Notes under the pieces: generated by a model | Seen by the model: only the letters and a program-made list of their open reading frames with translations | The model's database searches: none | Told to the model about the DNA's origin: nothing | Program-made: the position numbers and the translations under genes | Source of the DNA: Ruminococcus sp. | Lineage (GTDB): Bacteria > Bacillota > Clostridia > Oscillospirales > Ruminococcaceae | NCBI GenBank assembly: GCA_017441505.1 | Contig: JAFRXL010000043.1 | Span: forward strand, 1 to 64,000 | Reading direction: 5' to 3' | Length of the DNA stretch: 64,000 bases | In this document: positions 36,982-45,376 of the stretch, piece by piece | Layout: every line of letters starts with the position of its first letter | How positions within the stretch are numbered: position 1 is the first letter of the stretch

Positions 36982-37467
36982 TCAGACATTAGCAATATTC
37001 ATAACAACACCAGCAGGTGAAATATCGATATGACCGAATGAAGGTGCATATTCGTCTCTGGGACATGAACAGCTGCCGGGATTCATAATATGGAATCCGT
37101 CCTCGTATCTCATGCATCTTACGTGTGTATGACCAAAGAGGATTATATCGCAGCCTTTTTCTTCAGCGAGCATTTTCAGACGCTCTACAGAGCATCTTAC
37201 CCCATACTTATGACCGTGAGTCGCAAGTATTTTGTGACCTTCAGTTACCGGCAGTATACAGACATCTTCAGACAGACTGTCATAGTCGCAGTTGCCGGCA
37301 ACATGGATTATCTTTGGAGCAATAGCAGGGTGAGTAATAATCAATCTATCAAGTTCACGTTCACCGTCACCGAGATGAAAGATCCAGTCGGCATCGGCAT
37401 TTCTCATAACAACTTTTTCAAGAGCAAAATAGTCCCCATGGGAGTCTGACAAAACAATGATTCTCAT
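36982..37467 (-). CDS. YfcE/MJ0936-type metallophosphoesterase
   Basis: This encodes 161 residues. Metal-binding motifs are VLSDSHGD (start), FHLGDGERE, VAGNCDYD, LATHGHKYG and LFGHTHVR, the order seen in calcineurin-like phosphodiesterases of the YfcE family. It probably hydrolyses phosphodiesters; the physiological substrate is unknown. It commonly follows a RdgB-type gene, which is absent here. Confidence 0.92.
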   Translation of the reverse strand: MRIIVLSDSHGDYFALEKVVMRNADADWIFHLGDGERELDRLIITHPAIAPKIIHVAGNCDYDSLSEDVCILPVTEGHKILATHGHKYGVRCSVERLKMLAEEKGCDIILFGHTHVRCMRYEDGFHIMNPGSCSCPRDEYAPSFGHIDISPAGVVMNIANV

Positions 37468-37566
37468 AGCATCACCTTTAAAAATATTATAGTCTAATTA
37501 TATCATAATTGACAAAAAAAATCAATATATATTTATAAGAACTTATGAATTATTAAGGAGGAACAT

Positions 37567-37818
37567 ATGGATAGACAGAGTATCGACCCTAAAAAAGCAA
37601 ACGGACTTATAAATGCTATCAGCAAAAAAATAGGAGTATCACCGGAAAAATTGAAAAGTGAGCTTGAAGCCGGTAAATTTGACAGTACTTTATCAGCTAT
37701 GGATAAGAAAGATGCGGCAAAGTTCCAGAGAGCATTAAATGACCCTAAGTTAGTCGAGCGGCTAATGAGTACTCCGCAGGCACAGGCTTTATACAATAAA
37801 TTATCCGGTAAAAAGTAA
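37567..37818 (+). CDS. Small hypothetical protein
   Basis: This encodes 83 residues from ATG 37567 with AAGGAGG upstream. It is hydrophilic, probably all-helical (MDRQSIDPKKANGLINAISKK, KLKSELEAGKF, MSTPQAQALYNKL). Unrecognised. It is the first of four short genes (37567-38744) spaced 11-16 bases apart that end with a BofA-like gene, so a sporulation-linked role is possible but unproven. Confidence 0.75.
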   Translation: MDRQSIDPKKANGLINAISKKIGVSPEKLKSELEAGKFDSTLSAMDKKDAAKFQRALNDPKLVERLMSTPQAQALYNKLSGKK

Positions 37819-37832
37819 ATATCGGAGGAGAA

Positions 37833-38180
37833 ATGGAAGATTTCATCGCAAAACTTGGAGAGATATTATCCGATGAAGAGAGTGTGAAACAGCTTTCCGA
37901 GCTTGCTCAGATGCTTGATACTGAAAATGAAAACGATGGTGTACAGGAAAAAGAAGAGAAAACTGATTCATCATCGATAGATATGGAAAAGATACTAAAG
38001 CTCACGGGGATGCTGAGCAGTATTTCCGAGAAGGACAAAAATGCGGAACTTCTGCTCGCACTCCGACCGCATCTTAAAGAGGAAAAGCAAAAGAGAGTGG
38101 ATAAGGCGATAAAACTCCTTAAAATAATTGCTGTTTGGAATATGGCAAAGGAGAACGGACTGTTGAATGATATTATATAA
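37833..38180 (+). CDS. Small hypothetical protein
   Basis: This encodes 115 residues from ATG 37833 (GGAGGAG upstream). The N-terminal helix has acidic character (FIAKLGEILSDEESVKQL), then an acidic linker and a helical C-terminal part (LLALRPHLKEEKQKRVDKAI). Unrecognised. The same arrangement of short genes without known domains occurs around it. Confidence 0.75.
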   Translation: MEDFIAKLGEILSDEESVKQLSELAQMLDTENENDGVQEKEEKTDSSSIDMEKILKLTGMLSSISEKDKNAELLLALRPHLKEEKQKRVDKAIKLLKIIAVWNMAKENGLLNDII

Positions 38181-38196
38181 AAGGGGATGAGGACTT

Positions 38197-38481
38197 ATTG
38201 AACTGCGTGACAACAGGCGAATAAGGCATATACGGCAGGACGCTATAAGTCGGTCACAGGAGAATTTCAGCCGACCTTCAATAAGTCCTGCACCTATTTT
38301 AGCCGACATGAAAAGAGCAGAAACGCATCAAAGCGAGGATAAGCTAAAAAAGATGCTCGACGATATTATTGACGGCAGTCTTGATGCTGATAAGCTGCTT
38401 ATAGCGGCACTTCTTATACTTATGCTTCATGAGGGAGCGGATATAAAGCTTATCCTTGCTTTGGGTTACATACTGATATGA
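38197..38481 (+). CDS. Small hypothetical protein, probable ATT start
   Basis: The frame is open from a stop at 38188 to TGA 38481. No ATG, GTG or TTG occurs before ATG 38308, yet codon use looks coding well upstream of that. AAGGGGATGAGG (38181-38192) is a strong ribosome site that would position ATT 38197 (or CTG 38203). The resulting 94 residues start MELRDNRRIRHIRQD and end with a Leu/Ile-rich segment (LLIAALLILMLHEGADIK). If only ATG 38308 were used, 57 residues would remain. Family unrecognised. Confidence 0.5.
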   Translation: MELRDNRRIRHIRQDAISRSQENFSRPSISPAPILADMKRAETHQSEDKLKKMLDDIIDGSLDADKLLIAALLILMLHEGADIKLILALGYILI

Positions 38482-38492
38482 GGTGGAAATAA

Positions 38493-38744
38493 ATGGAAAA
38501 AACAATATTCTTCGGAATATGTGCTTTATCGGCGGCGATAATGTTAATATACTATGCTACACGAAAAAATCGATTGAGCAGTCTTGTAAAGGGGAGCATA
38601 TTAGGTCTTGCGGCACTTTTTATTCTTGAAAGATTCGGAGAAAAATATGGTATCAATATGCCTTTGAATATAATGAATGTTTCTGGGAGTGCATTGCTGG
38701 GAGTTCCGTATCTTATTTGTGTTGTTTTATTGAAAATATTGTGA
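38493..38744 (+). CDS. BofA-like small membrane protein
   Basis: This encodes 83 residues with two transmembrane helices and a C-terminal hydrophobic stretch. The end (GINMPLNIMNVSGSALLGVPYL) resembles BofA, the inhibitor of pro-sigma-K processing (SigmaK_BofA family: N-x(n)-LG-P-G). This is an identification from pattern only. GAGGTGG precedes ATG 38493. Confidence 0.6.
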   Translation: MEKTIFFGICALSAAIMLIYYATRKNRLSSLVKGSILGLAALFILERFGEKYGINMPLNIMNVSGSALLGVPYLICVVLLKIL

Positions 38745-38772
38745 GATACTGAATAATTTTTTTAGAAAACTC

Positions 38773-38801
38773 TTGAAATTTTGTGTCAAATATGGTAAAA
38801 T
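38773..38801 (+). promoter_or_regulatory. Promoter of pyrimidine phosphorylase gene
   Basis: TTGAAA (38773-38778), 17 bp, TAAAAT (38796-38801), 28 bp before the ATG. Confidence 0.75.
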
Positions 38802-38828
38802 AAATATATCAATAATAGGAGGTGGAGT

Positions 38829-40106
38829 ATGAACGCTATTGATATAATTAACAAAACCAAAAGGTCTGTCATTCTTTCCGATGACGAGATAAACTGGCTC
38901 GTTAAAAGCTATACAGAAGGGGACATCCCTGATTATCAGATGTCAGCATGGCTCATGGCTGTCAGACTTAACGGTCTTACAGAGCAGGAGACTATCTCGC
39001 TTACTTATGCTATGCGTGACAGCGGCGATATAATGAGACTGAACGTAGGCAAGACAGCTGACAAGCACAGTACAGGTGGTGTCGGTGATAAGACAAGTCT
39101 TATTATCGGACCTATAGTTGCGTCCTGCGGAGTATGTATGGCAAAGATGTCAGGCAGGGGACTTGGACATACCGGCGGTACTATCGATAAGCTTGAAAGT
39201 ATCAGCGGCTTTCGTACTGAACTGCCTATATCCGAATTTGAGGAAATACTCCGGGAGAATAAATTTGCCATTATATCTCAGAGCGGAGAATTATGTCCCG
39301 CTGACAAGAAAATGTATGATCTGAGAAATGCTACAGGTACAGTGGACAGTATTCCTTTGATCGCCGCAAGCATAATGAGCAAAAAGCTGTCGGTTAATGC
39401 CGATTATCTTCTTCTGGACGTGAAATACGGTTCGGGAGCTTTTATGAAAACTAAAGATGAAGCCGAAAAGCTGGCTGCTATTATGGAGAAAATCGGTATA
39501 GCTGCCGGAAAGAAGTGCAAAGCGATAGTCACTGATATGGACACGCCTCTTGGCAGAAATATCGGAAACTCACTTGAAGTCAGGGAGGCTATCGAGATCT
39601 TGCAGGGAAAGTATAAGGGTAAGCTCTATGACCTTTGTATAGAGCTTTCTGCTGAGATACTCAGACTTGCTGACAAAGGCGACTATCAGGAGTGCGTTGC
39701 AATGGCTGAGGACGCTGTATCATCCGGAAAAGCACTTGAGGTCTTTAGAAATACTATCAGACTTCAGGGTGGTGACCCGAAGGTGTGTGATGATGTAGAG
39801 CTGCTTCCGCAGGCAAGGTCAAAGTATGAAGTAAGAACAGTTCAGGATATGAAGATATTAAAGATCAACTGCGAAGAGATCGGAATGACCTCACTATTAT
39901 TAGGTGCAGGACGTATAAATAAAGGCGATCCTATCGATATGAGTGCAGGAGTTGTAATGAATATCGAACCGGGCGACAATGTGTCTGCCGGAGATACCCT
40001 GCTGACCTTGTATTCCTCTGTATGCAGCGATTTTTCCGACGCTGCCGTAAGAGCTTTGAATGCAATAGATTTTGAATCGCTTAATTGTCATAAACCCTTG
40101 ACTTAA
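38829..40106 (+). CDS. pdp: Pyrimidine-nucleoside phosphorylase
   Basis: This encodes 425 residues. Family signatures are MSAWLMAVRLNGLTEQET, DKHSTGGVGDKTSLIIGPIVA (phosphate-binding), MSGRGLGHTGGTIDKLE and KLSVNADYLLLDVKYGSGAFM. It cleaves uridine, thymidine or deoxyuridine with phosphate. The close relative deoA (thymidine phosphorylase) cannot be excluded. The C-terminal PYNP domain is complete. Confidence 0.93.
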   Translation: MNAIDIINKTKRSVILSDDEINWLVKSYTEGDIPDYQMSAWLMAVRLNGLTEQETISLTYAMRDSGDIMRLNVGKTADKHSTGGVGDKTSLIIGPIVASCGVCMAKMSGRGLGHTGGTIDKLESISGFRTELPISEFEEILRENKFAIISQSGELCPADKKMYDLRNATGTVDSIPLIAASIMSKKLSVNADYLLLDVKYGSGAFMKTKDEAEKLAAIMEKIGIAAGKKCKAIVTDMDTPLGRNIGNSLEVREAIEILQGKYKGKLYDLCIELSAEILRLADKGDYQECVAMAEDAVSSGKALEVFRNTIRLQGGDPKVCDDVELLPQARSKYEVRTVQDMKILKINCEEIGMTSLLLGAGRINKGDPIDMSAGVVMNIEPGDNVSAGDTLLTLYSSVCSDFSDAAVRALNAIDFESLNCHKPLT

Positions 40107-40158
40107 AAGGATATTTATGATAAAATATAAAAAAATGAACCGTAAGGAGGTCGTTATT

Positions 40159-40755
40159 ATGGGATTTATGGATTCAGTAAAAGGTTTTGCCGAGAAGGTC
40201 GGAGGAAGCCTTGAAAGCGGAGTTAACAGCGTAAAGGACACAACTAAGAAAATGGGCGAAAAGAGCAAGGTCAAGAATGAGATCAGCAAGCTTGAGGGCG
40301 AGATCAAAGATGCTTACTTTGCTATAGGAAAGAAGTATTTTGAAAAGCATTCTTCTGATCCCGAAGCTGAGTACGCTTCTTCTGTTGAGGAGATCGTTTC
40401 AAAGACAGAGCGTGTTGAGAAGTTCAAACAGCTGCTCGCTTCTTTTGACGACAAACAGGCTTGTACCAACTGCGGTGCAGAGGTTTCAAGAGGACAGAAA
40501 TTCTGCGATAAGTGCGGTACTAAAGTTGAATTTGTAGAGGCACCTGTTATCGAGGGATTCAACGATAATGCTCCGGAGAATCCTTTCCAGCAATTCGATC
40601 AGAGCGAAAGCAATACTGAGGCACCTGCTGCTTCTGAAACTGTAGAAACACCAGCTCCCGAAGCACCGGCAGCTAAGAAGTTCTGCACAAAGTGCGGCAC
40701 ACCTTATGAAGTAGGACAGAAATTCTGCGATAAGTGCGGAAATCCATTAGAATAA
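40159..40755 (+). CDS. Zinc-ribbon protein with helical N-terminus
   Basis: This encodes 198 residues. ATG 40159 is fixed by AAGGAGG at 40144; an in-frame extension to 40117 has no such site. A coiled-coil-like N-terminus (~1-110: KGFAEKVGGSLESGVNSVK, KNEISKLEGEIKDAYFAIGKK) precedes a first zinc ribbon (CTNCGAEVSRGQKFCDKCG, ~107-125). An acidic linker follows, then a second ribbon (KFCTKCGTPYEVGQKFCDKCG). The role is unknown. Confidence 0.85.
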   Translation: MGFMDSVKGFAEKVGGSLESGVNSVKDTTKKMGEKSKVKNEISKLEGEIKDAYFAIGKKYFEKHSSDPEAEYASSVEEIVSKTERVEKFKQLLASFDDKQACTNCGAEVSRGQKFCDKCGTKVEFVEAPVIEGFNDNAPENPFQQFDQSESNTEAPAASETVETPAPEAPAAKKFCTKCGTPYEVGQKFCDKCGNPLE

Positions 40756-40782
40756 TTAGTGCATTTATGTCATTAAATAATC

Positions 40783-40815
40783 AAAGCGGCTGAGTCTTTA
40801 TCTTAGCCGCTTGTT
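40783..40815 (+). terminator. Terminator of zinc-ribbon gene
   Basis: AAGCGGCTGAG pairs with CTTAGCCGCTT, then GTTATTTT. Confidence 0.7.
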
Positions 40816-40843
40816 ATTTTGAGATGTTTTATTACAAAATAGC

Positions 40844-40872
40844 TTGCATTTTTAAATTCCATGTAGTATAAT
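40844..40872 (+). promoter_or_regulatory. Promoter of proC
   Basis: TTGCAT (40844-40849), 17 bp, TATAAT (40867-40872). Confidence 0.8.
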
Positions 40873-40905
40873 TAAAGAGTAATTTTTTTAAAGGGAGAAT
40901 CAGAA

Positions 40906-41712
40906 ATGAGCAAAGTTAATATTGGTTTCATCGGAGCAGGCAATATGGGAAGTGCCATAATGAAGGGCATTGCCGGCAGTTCTGCGTCTGAAAATATATC
41001 ATTATTCGCATTTGATCCGGATACTTCAAAGCTTGAAGCTCTTGCTGCATCCGGAGTAAAAGCTTGTGCAAGCGAGGCTGAACTTGTATCAGTATGCAAG
41101 TACGTATTCCTCGCAGTTAAGCCTCAGATAATCGAGGGAGTTCTTGAAGCTGCTGCACCTGCTGCTACAGCTGAAACTGTTTTCGTGTCGATCGCAGCAG
41201 GCATTACAGACGAGTTTGTTGCAAGAAAAACTCTTCCGGAGGCTAAGGTAATACTCGTTATGCCAAATACTCCTCTTCTTCTTGGAGAAGGTGCGTCTGC
41301 ACTTTCAAGAAACGACAAGGTTTCAGACGAAGAATTTGAGCTTATTCTTGGTATTTTCAGAGTATGCGGAAAGGCTGCTGTTATATCAAAGGATAAAATG
41401 AAGGAGATAATTGCTATAAACGGAAGCAGTCCGGCATTTATCTACCTCTACGCAAAGGGCTTTATTGACTATGCTGAGTCTGTTGGCATTGACAAGAGTG
41501 CAGCTGAGGAGCTTTTTGCTCAGAGCCTTATCGGTTCAGCTAAAATGATAACTGATTCCGGTTATACTATAGACGAGCTTATAAAAATGGTATCATCTCC
41601 GGGAGGAACTACACTTGCCGGTCTTGATAAGCTCTATGAGGGCAACCTTACTGATACAGTAAAGAAGTGCTGCGAGAGCTGTACAAACAGAGCTTACGAG
41701 CTTTCAAAGTAA
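40906..41712 (+). CDS. proC: Pyrroline-5-carboxylate reductase
   Basis: This encodes 268 residues. The Rossmann start is VNIGFIGAGNMGSAIMKGI, followed by VFLAVKPQ, VIRVMPNTP-type VILVMPNTPLLLGEGASAL and the C-terminal SSPGGTTLAGLDKLYEG signature. It catalyses the last step of proline synthesis with NAD(P)H. GGGAGA precedes ATG 40906. Confidence 0.96.
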   Translation: MSKVNIGFIGAGNMGSAIMKGIAGSSASENISLFAFDPDTSKLEALAASGVKACASEAELVSVCKYVFLAVKPQIIEGVLEAAAPAATAETVFVSIAAGITDEFVARKTLPEAKVILVMPNTPLLLGEGASALSRNDKVSDEEFELILGIFRVCGKAAVISKDKMKEIIAINGSSPAFIYLYAKGFIDYAESVGIDKSAAEELFAQSLIGSAKMITDSGYTIDELIKMVSSPGGTTLAGLDKLYEGNLTDTVKKCCESCTNRAYELSK

Positions 41713-41767
41713 AGTACTAAATGCATAGTCATCTGCATATCCTTTAATATGATCGATAAAAGAGAGG

Positions 41768-42370
41768 ATGATGCAGATGCAGCATATTCAATATGCAGCA
41801 GGACGTGGAAAAAAGGTGCATATATACCTTCTTGGTATAGCAGTGCTGACCGGATTGATAACAGGTTCAGTTTATCAGGCGGTGAAAGCACCTTATCCGT
41901 CCGCTTTGATACATCAGTTTTTTGCACCGGTTTACAGCAGCATGAAAGTATCAGACTACGTCTGGAGCAGTTTTATGCAGTCAGTTATCGTACTTGCGAT
42001 AATGTTCCTTCTGGGATTTTTCGCTCTTGGACAACCTTTCGGAGTTTTGCTCCTTTTGTACAGAGGATTCGGTATAGGAGCTTCATCTGCAATGATATAC
42101 GAGCTGTTCGGCATAAAAGGTGCTGTAAGTATCATATTTCTTGTGATACCAAAAGCGAGTGCAATAATACTGATGACCATGCTCGGTGCAAGAGAGCTTA
42201 TCCGATCCTCGAATTATACTCTTTCCTGTTGGACGAGCCATGCAGAGCCGAACGAAGTGGACAATATATTTCGTTTGTACTGCATCAAATTTCTTGTACT
42301 TATGTTAACTGCCGCTGTAATATCTGGGATCGATGCGGCGGTCAATCTGATCTATGTAAAGATCGGATGA
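41768..42370 (+). CDS. Stage II sporulation protein M-like membrane protein
   Basis: This encodes 200 residues if started at ATG 41768. AGAGAGG at 41761-41767 would better fit ATG 41777. About five transmembrane helices are seen, in the pattern of SpoIIM: LLGIAVLTGLITGSVY, a loop, then LAIMFLLGFFALGQPFGVLLLLYRGFGIG and AVSIIFLVIPKASAIILMTMLGAREL. SpoIIM takes part in engulfment in Bacillus (DMP complex with SpoIID and SpoIIP). Those partners are not in the window. Confidence 0.8.
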   Translation: MMQMQHIQYAAGRGKKVHIYLLGIAVLTGLITGSVYQAVKAPYPSALIHQFFAPVYSSMKVSDYVWSSFMQSVIVLAIMFLLGFFALGQPFGVLLLLYRGFGIGASSAMIYELFGIKGAVSIIFLVIPKASAIILMTMLGARELIRSSNYTLSCWTSHAEPNEVDNIFRLYCIKFLVLMLTAAVISGIDAAVNLIYVKIG

Positions 42371-42394
42371 TAAAATAAACGGAGGATGTATAAA

Positions 42395-43306
42395 TTGGCA
42401 TTATTTGATTACGAAAGTGCCGGTTCCGGAATATCAAAAAACGCTCCCAAGAAAAAGGGAATAAAGTTGTTTTTTGATATTTTTTTCCGGAAATTCTGGC
42501 AGCTTTTTGAAGTGAATTTCCTTTATTCGTTATTTTTCCTGCCGTTACTTCTTATAATAACGGCGATAAGTGTACTGGAGAATTACACACTGATACTTAT
42601 AATAAGTGCTTTTCTTATTCTGACATTCACCATTATTATCGGACCTGCAACTGCTGGTATGACCAAGATAATGCGGTGTTACATGATAGAAAAACACACT
42701 TTTATCGTAAGAGACTTTTTCAGAACGTTCCGCAAAAATTTCAAGAAAGCATCTATCATAGGTTTTCTTGATTGTCTTGTTATGTTTTCTGTATTTGCGT
42801 CATTCAGAGTTTATCCGGCTATGGCATCTCATTATAATATGCCGATACTTTACGTACCGATGACGCTGACACTTAGTATAGCACTGATTGTAATGATGAT
42901 GAATTATTACATATATATCATGCTCGTGGCGACTAATCTTTCGCTGAAGAATCTTATAAAGAATTCATTTGTACTCACCTTCATCGGACTTAAAAAGAAT
43001 ATCATAACATTTGTTGTGACCTGTATTACTTTTTGTTTTATGCTTGTGATATTCAGGTATCTGATGCCATTGTTTATGATATTGCTTCCATTCTTCCCGG
43101 CAGCATTCCTGTGCTTTGTATCATGTTTCAACAGCTATCCGCTTATACAGAAATATGTTATAAATCCGTACTATACAAGCAGAGGCGAGATAAATCCAGA
43201 GCTTGCCGGCAATGATTCCGACGAGGAAACTATCTTTGAAGATAAAGGCGGAGAAGAAAAGCCTATAGAGAAACGTAAGAAAGGTAAGGGAAAAAGAATA
43301 TCATAG
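42395..43306 (+). CDS. YesL/DUF624-type membrane protein, TTG start
   Basis: This encodes 303 residues. GGAGG (42381-42385) abuts an ATG at 42386, leaving no spacing, whereas TTG 42395 is nine bases away; TTG is preferred (product begins MALFDYESAGSG). About six transmembrane segments are present, with a basic C-terminal tail (EEKPIEKRKKGKGKRIS). The layout is that of YesL/DUF624 proteins, which often sit near carbohydrate genes. No catalytic motif is visible. Confidence 0.78.
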   Translation: MALFDYESAGSGISKNAPKKKGIKLFFDIFFRKFWQLFEVNFLYSLFFLPLLLIITAISVLENYTLILIISAFLILTFTIIIGPATAGMTKIMRCYMIEKHTFIVRDFFRTFRKNFKKASIIGFLDCLVMFSVFASFRVYPAMASHYNMPILYVPMTLTLSIALIVMMMNYYIYIMLVATNLSLKNLIKNSFVLTFIGLKKNIITFVVTCITFCFMLVIFRYLMPLFMILLPFFPAAFLCFVSCFNSYPLIQKYVINPYYTSRGEINPELAGNDSDEETIFEDKGGEEKPIEKRKKGKGKRIS

Positions 43307-43308
43307 TA

Positions 43309-43968
43309 TCAGTCTTTAGGTCTGAGAAATTTGAATTTCCTTTTAGAAATAGTCAGTACTCCAGCGTTTTTCAGTTTTGATATTTCACGCTGGAGGGCAC
43401 TGCGGTTAACACATAAATAATCTGACAAAGCTGTTGTTGAGAAAGGTATCTGCGGAGTTTTACCGTCCGGAGTTTTATCCTCTATTATCTCAAGACAGCT
43501 TATTAATTTATCTTCAATTGAACGCTGACTGAGTACTTCTATCCTTTCGCTGAGCGAGATAGTTTTTTCTGACATTAATGCTAATAGGTTCTCAACGACC
43601 ATTGAATGGCACTGGCAGGCTTTTTCGCATCTTTTGGTTATTTCCGAACGGCGTACAAACATTATTTCGCAGTCAGTCTCGCTGACTATCTCGATAGTGT
43701 TCCGCTTTGAAATATTAAAAGTAAAAAATGCACCGAAAATACTTTGTTCTTCAAGGGATTCAATAATCGTCCTGACACCGTTTATGTCATACCGCACCAT
43801 TACCGCTCTGCCGCTGAGTAATATGCCAATTTTGTCATTGTATTCATCGTAATTAGCAATACAGCTTCCGGACTTATATCGCTTTATATCAGGATTAAAG
43901 CAGGTCATCATGCGTTTGCAGTCATACGAATTTATATTTTTAAAAAGAATGTTATGTTCTGGTAACAT
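43309..43968 (-). CDS. Crp/Fnr-family transcriptional regulator
   Basis: This encodes 219 residues. The N-terminal cyclic-nucleotide-binding-type beta barrel (KIGILLSGRAVMVRYDINGV, LEEQSIFGAFFTFN) is followed by a long helix. The C-terminal winged HTH is IPFSTTALSDYLCVNRSALQREISKLKNAGVL. It lacks a clear Cys cluster at the N-terminus, so it is not a canonical O2-sensing Fnr. It is divergent from the 44083 gene, with a perfect palindrome between them. Confidence 0.9.
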   Translation of the reverse strand: MLPEHNILFKNINSYDCKRMMTCFNPDIKRYKSGSCIANYDEYNDKIGILLSGRAVMVRYDINGVRTIIESLEEQSIFGAFFTFNISKRNTIEIVSETDCEIMFVRRSEITKRCEKACQCHSMVVENLLALMSEKTISLSERIEVLSQRSIEDKLISCLEIIEDKTPDGKTPQIPFSTTALSDYLCVNRSALQREISKLKNAGVLTISKRKFKFLRPKD

Positions 43969-43982
43969 TAAAATCGCTCCCT

Positions 43983-43998
43983 TGTTGCAATTGCAACA
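43983..43998. promoter_or_regulatory. Palindromic operator, likely for the Crp/Fnr regulator
   Basis: TGTTGCAATTGCAACA is a perfect 16-bp palindrome 15 bp upstream of the regulator's start. It overlaps a plausible -35 (TTGCAA, 43991-43996) for the divergent gene. The half-site TGTTGC resembles Crp/Fnr-type half-sites. Autoregulation is inferred. Confidence 0.65.
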
Positions 43999-44082
43999 GA
44001 TTTTTTATACCTTTTATGATACAATATATATATGCAAAAGTCAAGTGATTTTTGGTTTATTATAAACGAGAGGATGATCTTA

Positions 44083-44346
44083 ATGAAGGTAAATGTTGTT
44101 GGTGGACAGATTTCTCAGGATGAGATAAATGCTTACATGGATTACGGCAAGAAGAAGTACAGCAACAGGGAAATTACTGAAATGACCGTAAAGATAGACG
44201 GCGAGTTTGTTGACCTTAAATATGAATTCGCTGATATTCCTTTCGATCGTATAAGAAGAATTACAGGCTATCTTGTCGGTACTCTTGACAGATTCAATAA
44301 CGGTAAAAGAGCTGAAGAACACGACAGAGTAAAACACAGTGTATAA
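44083..44346 (+). CDS. Small conserved protein with NrdD-tail-like sequence
   Basis: This encodes 87 residues from ATG 44083 (GAGAGG nine bases upstream; the in-frame extension to 44032 has no site). It starts MKVNVVGGQISQDEINAY and ends RIRRITGYLVGTLDRFNNGKRAEEHDR, which resembles the C-terminal part of anaerobic ribonucleotide reductase (RITGY ... FN-GK-AE). The catalytic Gly-radical core is absent. It may be a regulator or fragment; the family name is uncertain. It is divergent from the Crp/Fnr regulator and shares its operator. Confidence 0.75.
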   Translation: MKVNVVGGQISQDEINAYMDYGKKKYSNREITEMTVKIDGEFVDLKYEFADIPFDRIRRITGYLVGTLDRFNNGKRAEEHDRVKHSV

Positions 44347-44426
44347 TGCGTGAAGCGTCGGAACAGGATGGAGATTTTTGATTTCGTCGTGTGCATTAAA
44401 TAATATTATTATGGAGGTAATTAATA

Positions 44427-44978
44427 ATGGCAAAATATGTATGTCCTGTGTGCGGATACGTTCATGAGGGTAATGAGCCGCCGGAGAAATGTCCACAGTG
44501 CGGAGTACCTGGTTCAAAGTTTATAAAGAAGGAAGCTGACGAAAAGCTCGTTTTCGCTTGTGAGCACGAAGTTGGAGTAGCTAAAGCAGTAACAGATCAG
44601 GAAATTATCGACGGACTTCGTTCAAACTTTACCGGCGAATGTACAGAAGTTGGTATGTACCTTGCAATGGCAAGAGTAGCTTACAGAGAGGGCTACCCTG
44701 AGATCGGTGCTTACTGGGAGAAGGCTGCTTTTGAGGAAGCTGAGCACGCTGCTAAGTTCGCAGAGCTTCTTGGTGAGGTAGTTTCACCTTCAACAAAGGA
44801 GAATCTCGAAAAGAGAGTTGCTGCTGAACACGGTGCTACAGAGGGCAAGCTCAATCTTGCTAAAAGAGCTAAGGAGCTCAACCTTGACGCTATCCATGAT
44901 ACTGTTCATGAAATGGCAAAAGATGAAGCTCGTCACGGCAAGGCTTTCGAGGGACTTCTCAAGAGATACTTTGGCTGA
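44427..44978 (+). CDS. Reverse-order rubrerythrin / NADH peroxidase-type
   Basis: This encodes 183 residues. A rubredoxin-like domain ([24 protein letters not shown]) comes first, followed by the ferritin-like diiron domain ([42 protein letters not shown]). This reversed order defines revRbr, a peroxide/O2 reductase in Clostridia. It is strongly codon-biased and ends at a strong terminator. Confidence 0.94.
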   Translation: MAKYVCPVCGYVHEGNEPPEKCPQCGVPGSKFIKKEADEKLVFACEHEVGVAKAVTDQEIIDGLRSNFTGECTEVGMYLAMARVAYREGYPEIGAYWEKAAFEEAEHAAKFAELLGEVVSPSTKENLEKRVAAEHGATEGKLNLAKRAKELNLDAIHDTVHEMAKDEARHGKAFEGLLKRYFG

Positions 44979-44994
44979 TAAATATATAAATAGA

Positions 44995-45022
44995 GCGTAT
45001 CCAGTTTTACTGGATACGCTTT
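44995..45022 (+). terminator. Terminator of rubrerythrin
   Basis: GCGTATCCAG - 5 nt - CTGGATACGC then TTTTTATT. Confidence 0.93.
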
Positions 45023-45064
45023 TTATTTGGAATATGTAATATTATTACTCCGGCAATTAATTTT

Positions 45065-45223
45065 TATAAAATGACGAAGTCAGCAAAAAGGGATTCCAAA
45101 GGGTTTCCAACCCTTTGGCAAGGAGGTGTTCGAGGGGGAACAGAGTTCCCCCTAAAGAGTAGTTCAGCGAGCAAAGCAACGCTGTACGGACTGTCCATAT
45201 TTCTTTCCTCGGCTTGACCGACG
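45065..45223 (+). repeat. Interspersed structured repeat, copy 2 (short form)
   Basis: The same family as 7796-8016: GACGAAGTC at the left, CCAAAGGG ... CCCTTTGG, a central hairpin GGGGGAAC/GTTCCCCC, AGCGAGCAAAGCAACGCT, and CCTCGGCTTGACCGACG at the right. The central stem differs in sequence from copy 3 yet stays paired. It fills the gap between rubrerythrin and the YunB-like gene. Confidence 0.85.
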
Positions 45224-45331
45224 TAAGTTTATCAACATCTTATTGCTGTATTAATTATTTTCAAATCAGTGCACAATTACCGCTGTTTCAGAATATAATA
45301 CATTGAATCCAATAAACAGGGGAGATGTACT

Positions 45332-45376
45332 ATGAGAAAACATGGTAAGATGATGCAGTTTGAGAAGACATACTAA
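45332..45376 (+). other. Short upstream reading frame overlapping the YunB start
   Basis: ATG 45332 follows GGGGAGATG spacing well and reads MRKHGKMMQFEKTY before TAA, crossing the TTG start of the yunB-like gene in another frame. It may be a leader peptide allowing coupling, or the sign of a one-base frameshift at the 5' end of the larger gene. Confidence 0.4.

Noticed and set aside
41749-42378. 209-residue frame overlapping the SpoIIM-like gene on the same strand
   Set aside because: Cys/Arg/Ser-rich without domain character; the overlapping frame at 41768 has clear helices and family pattern.
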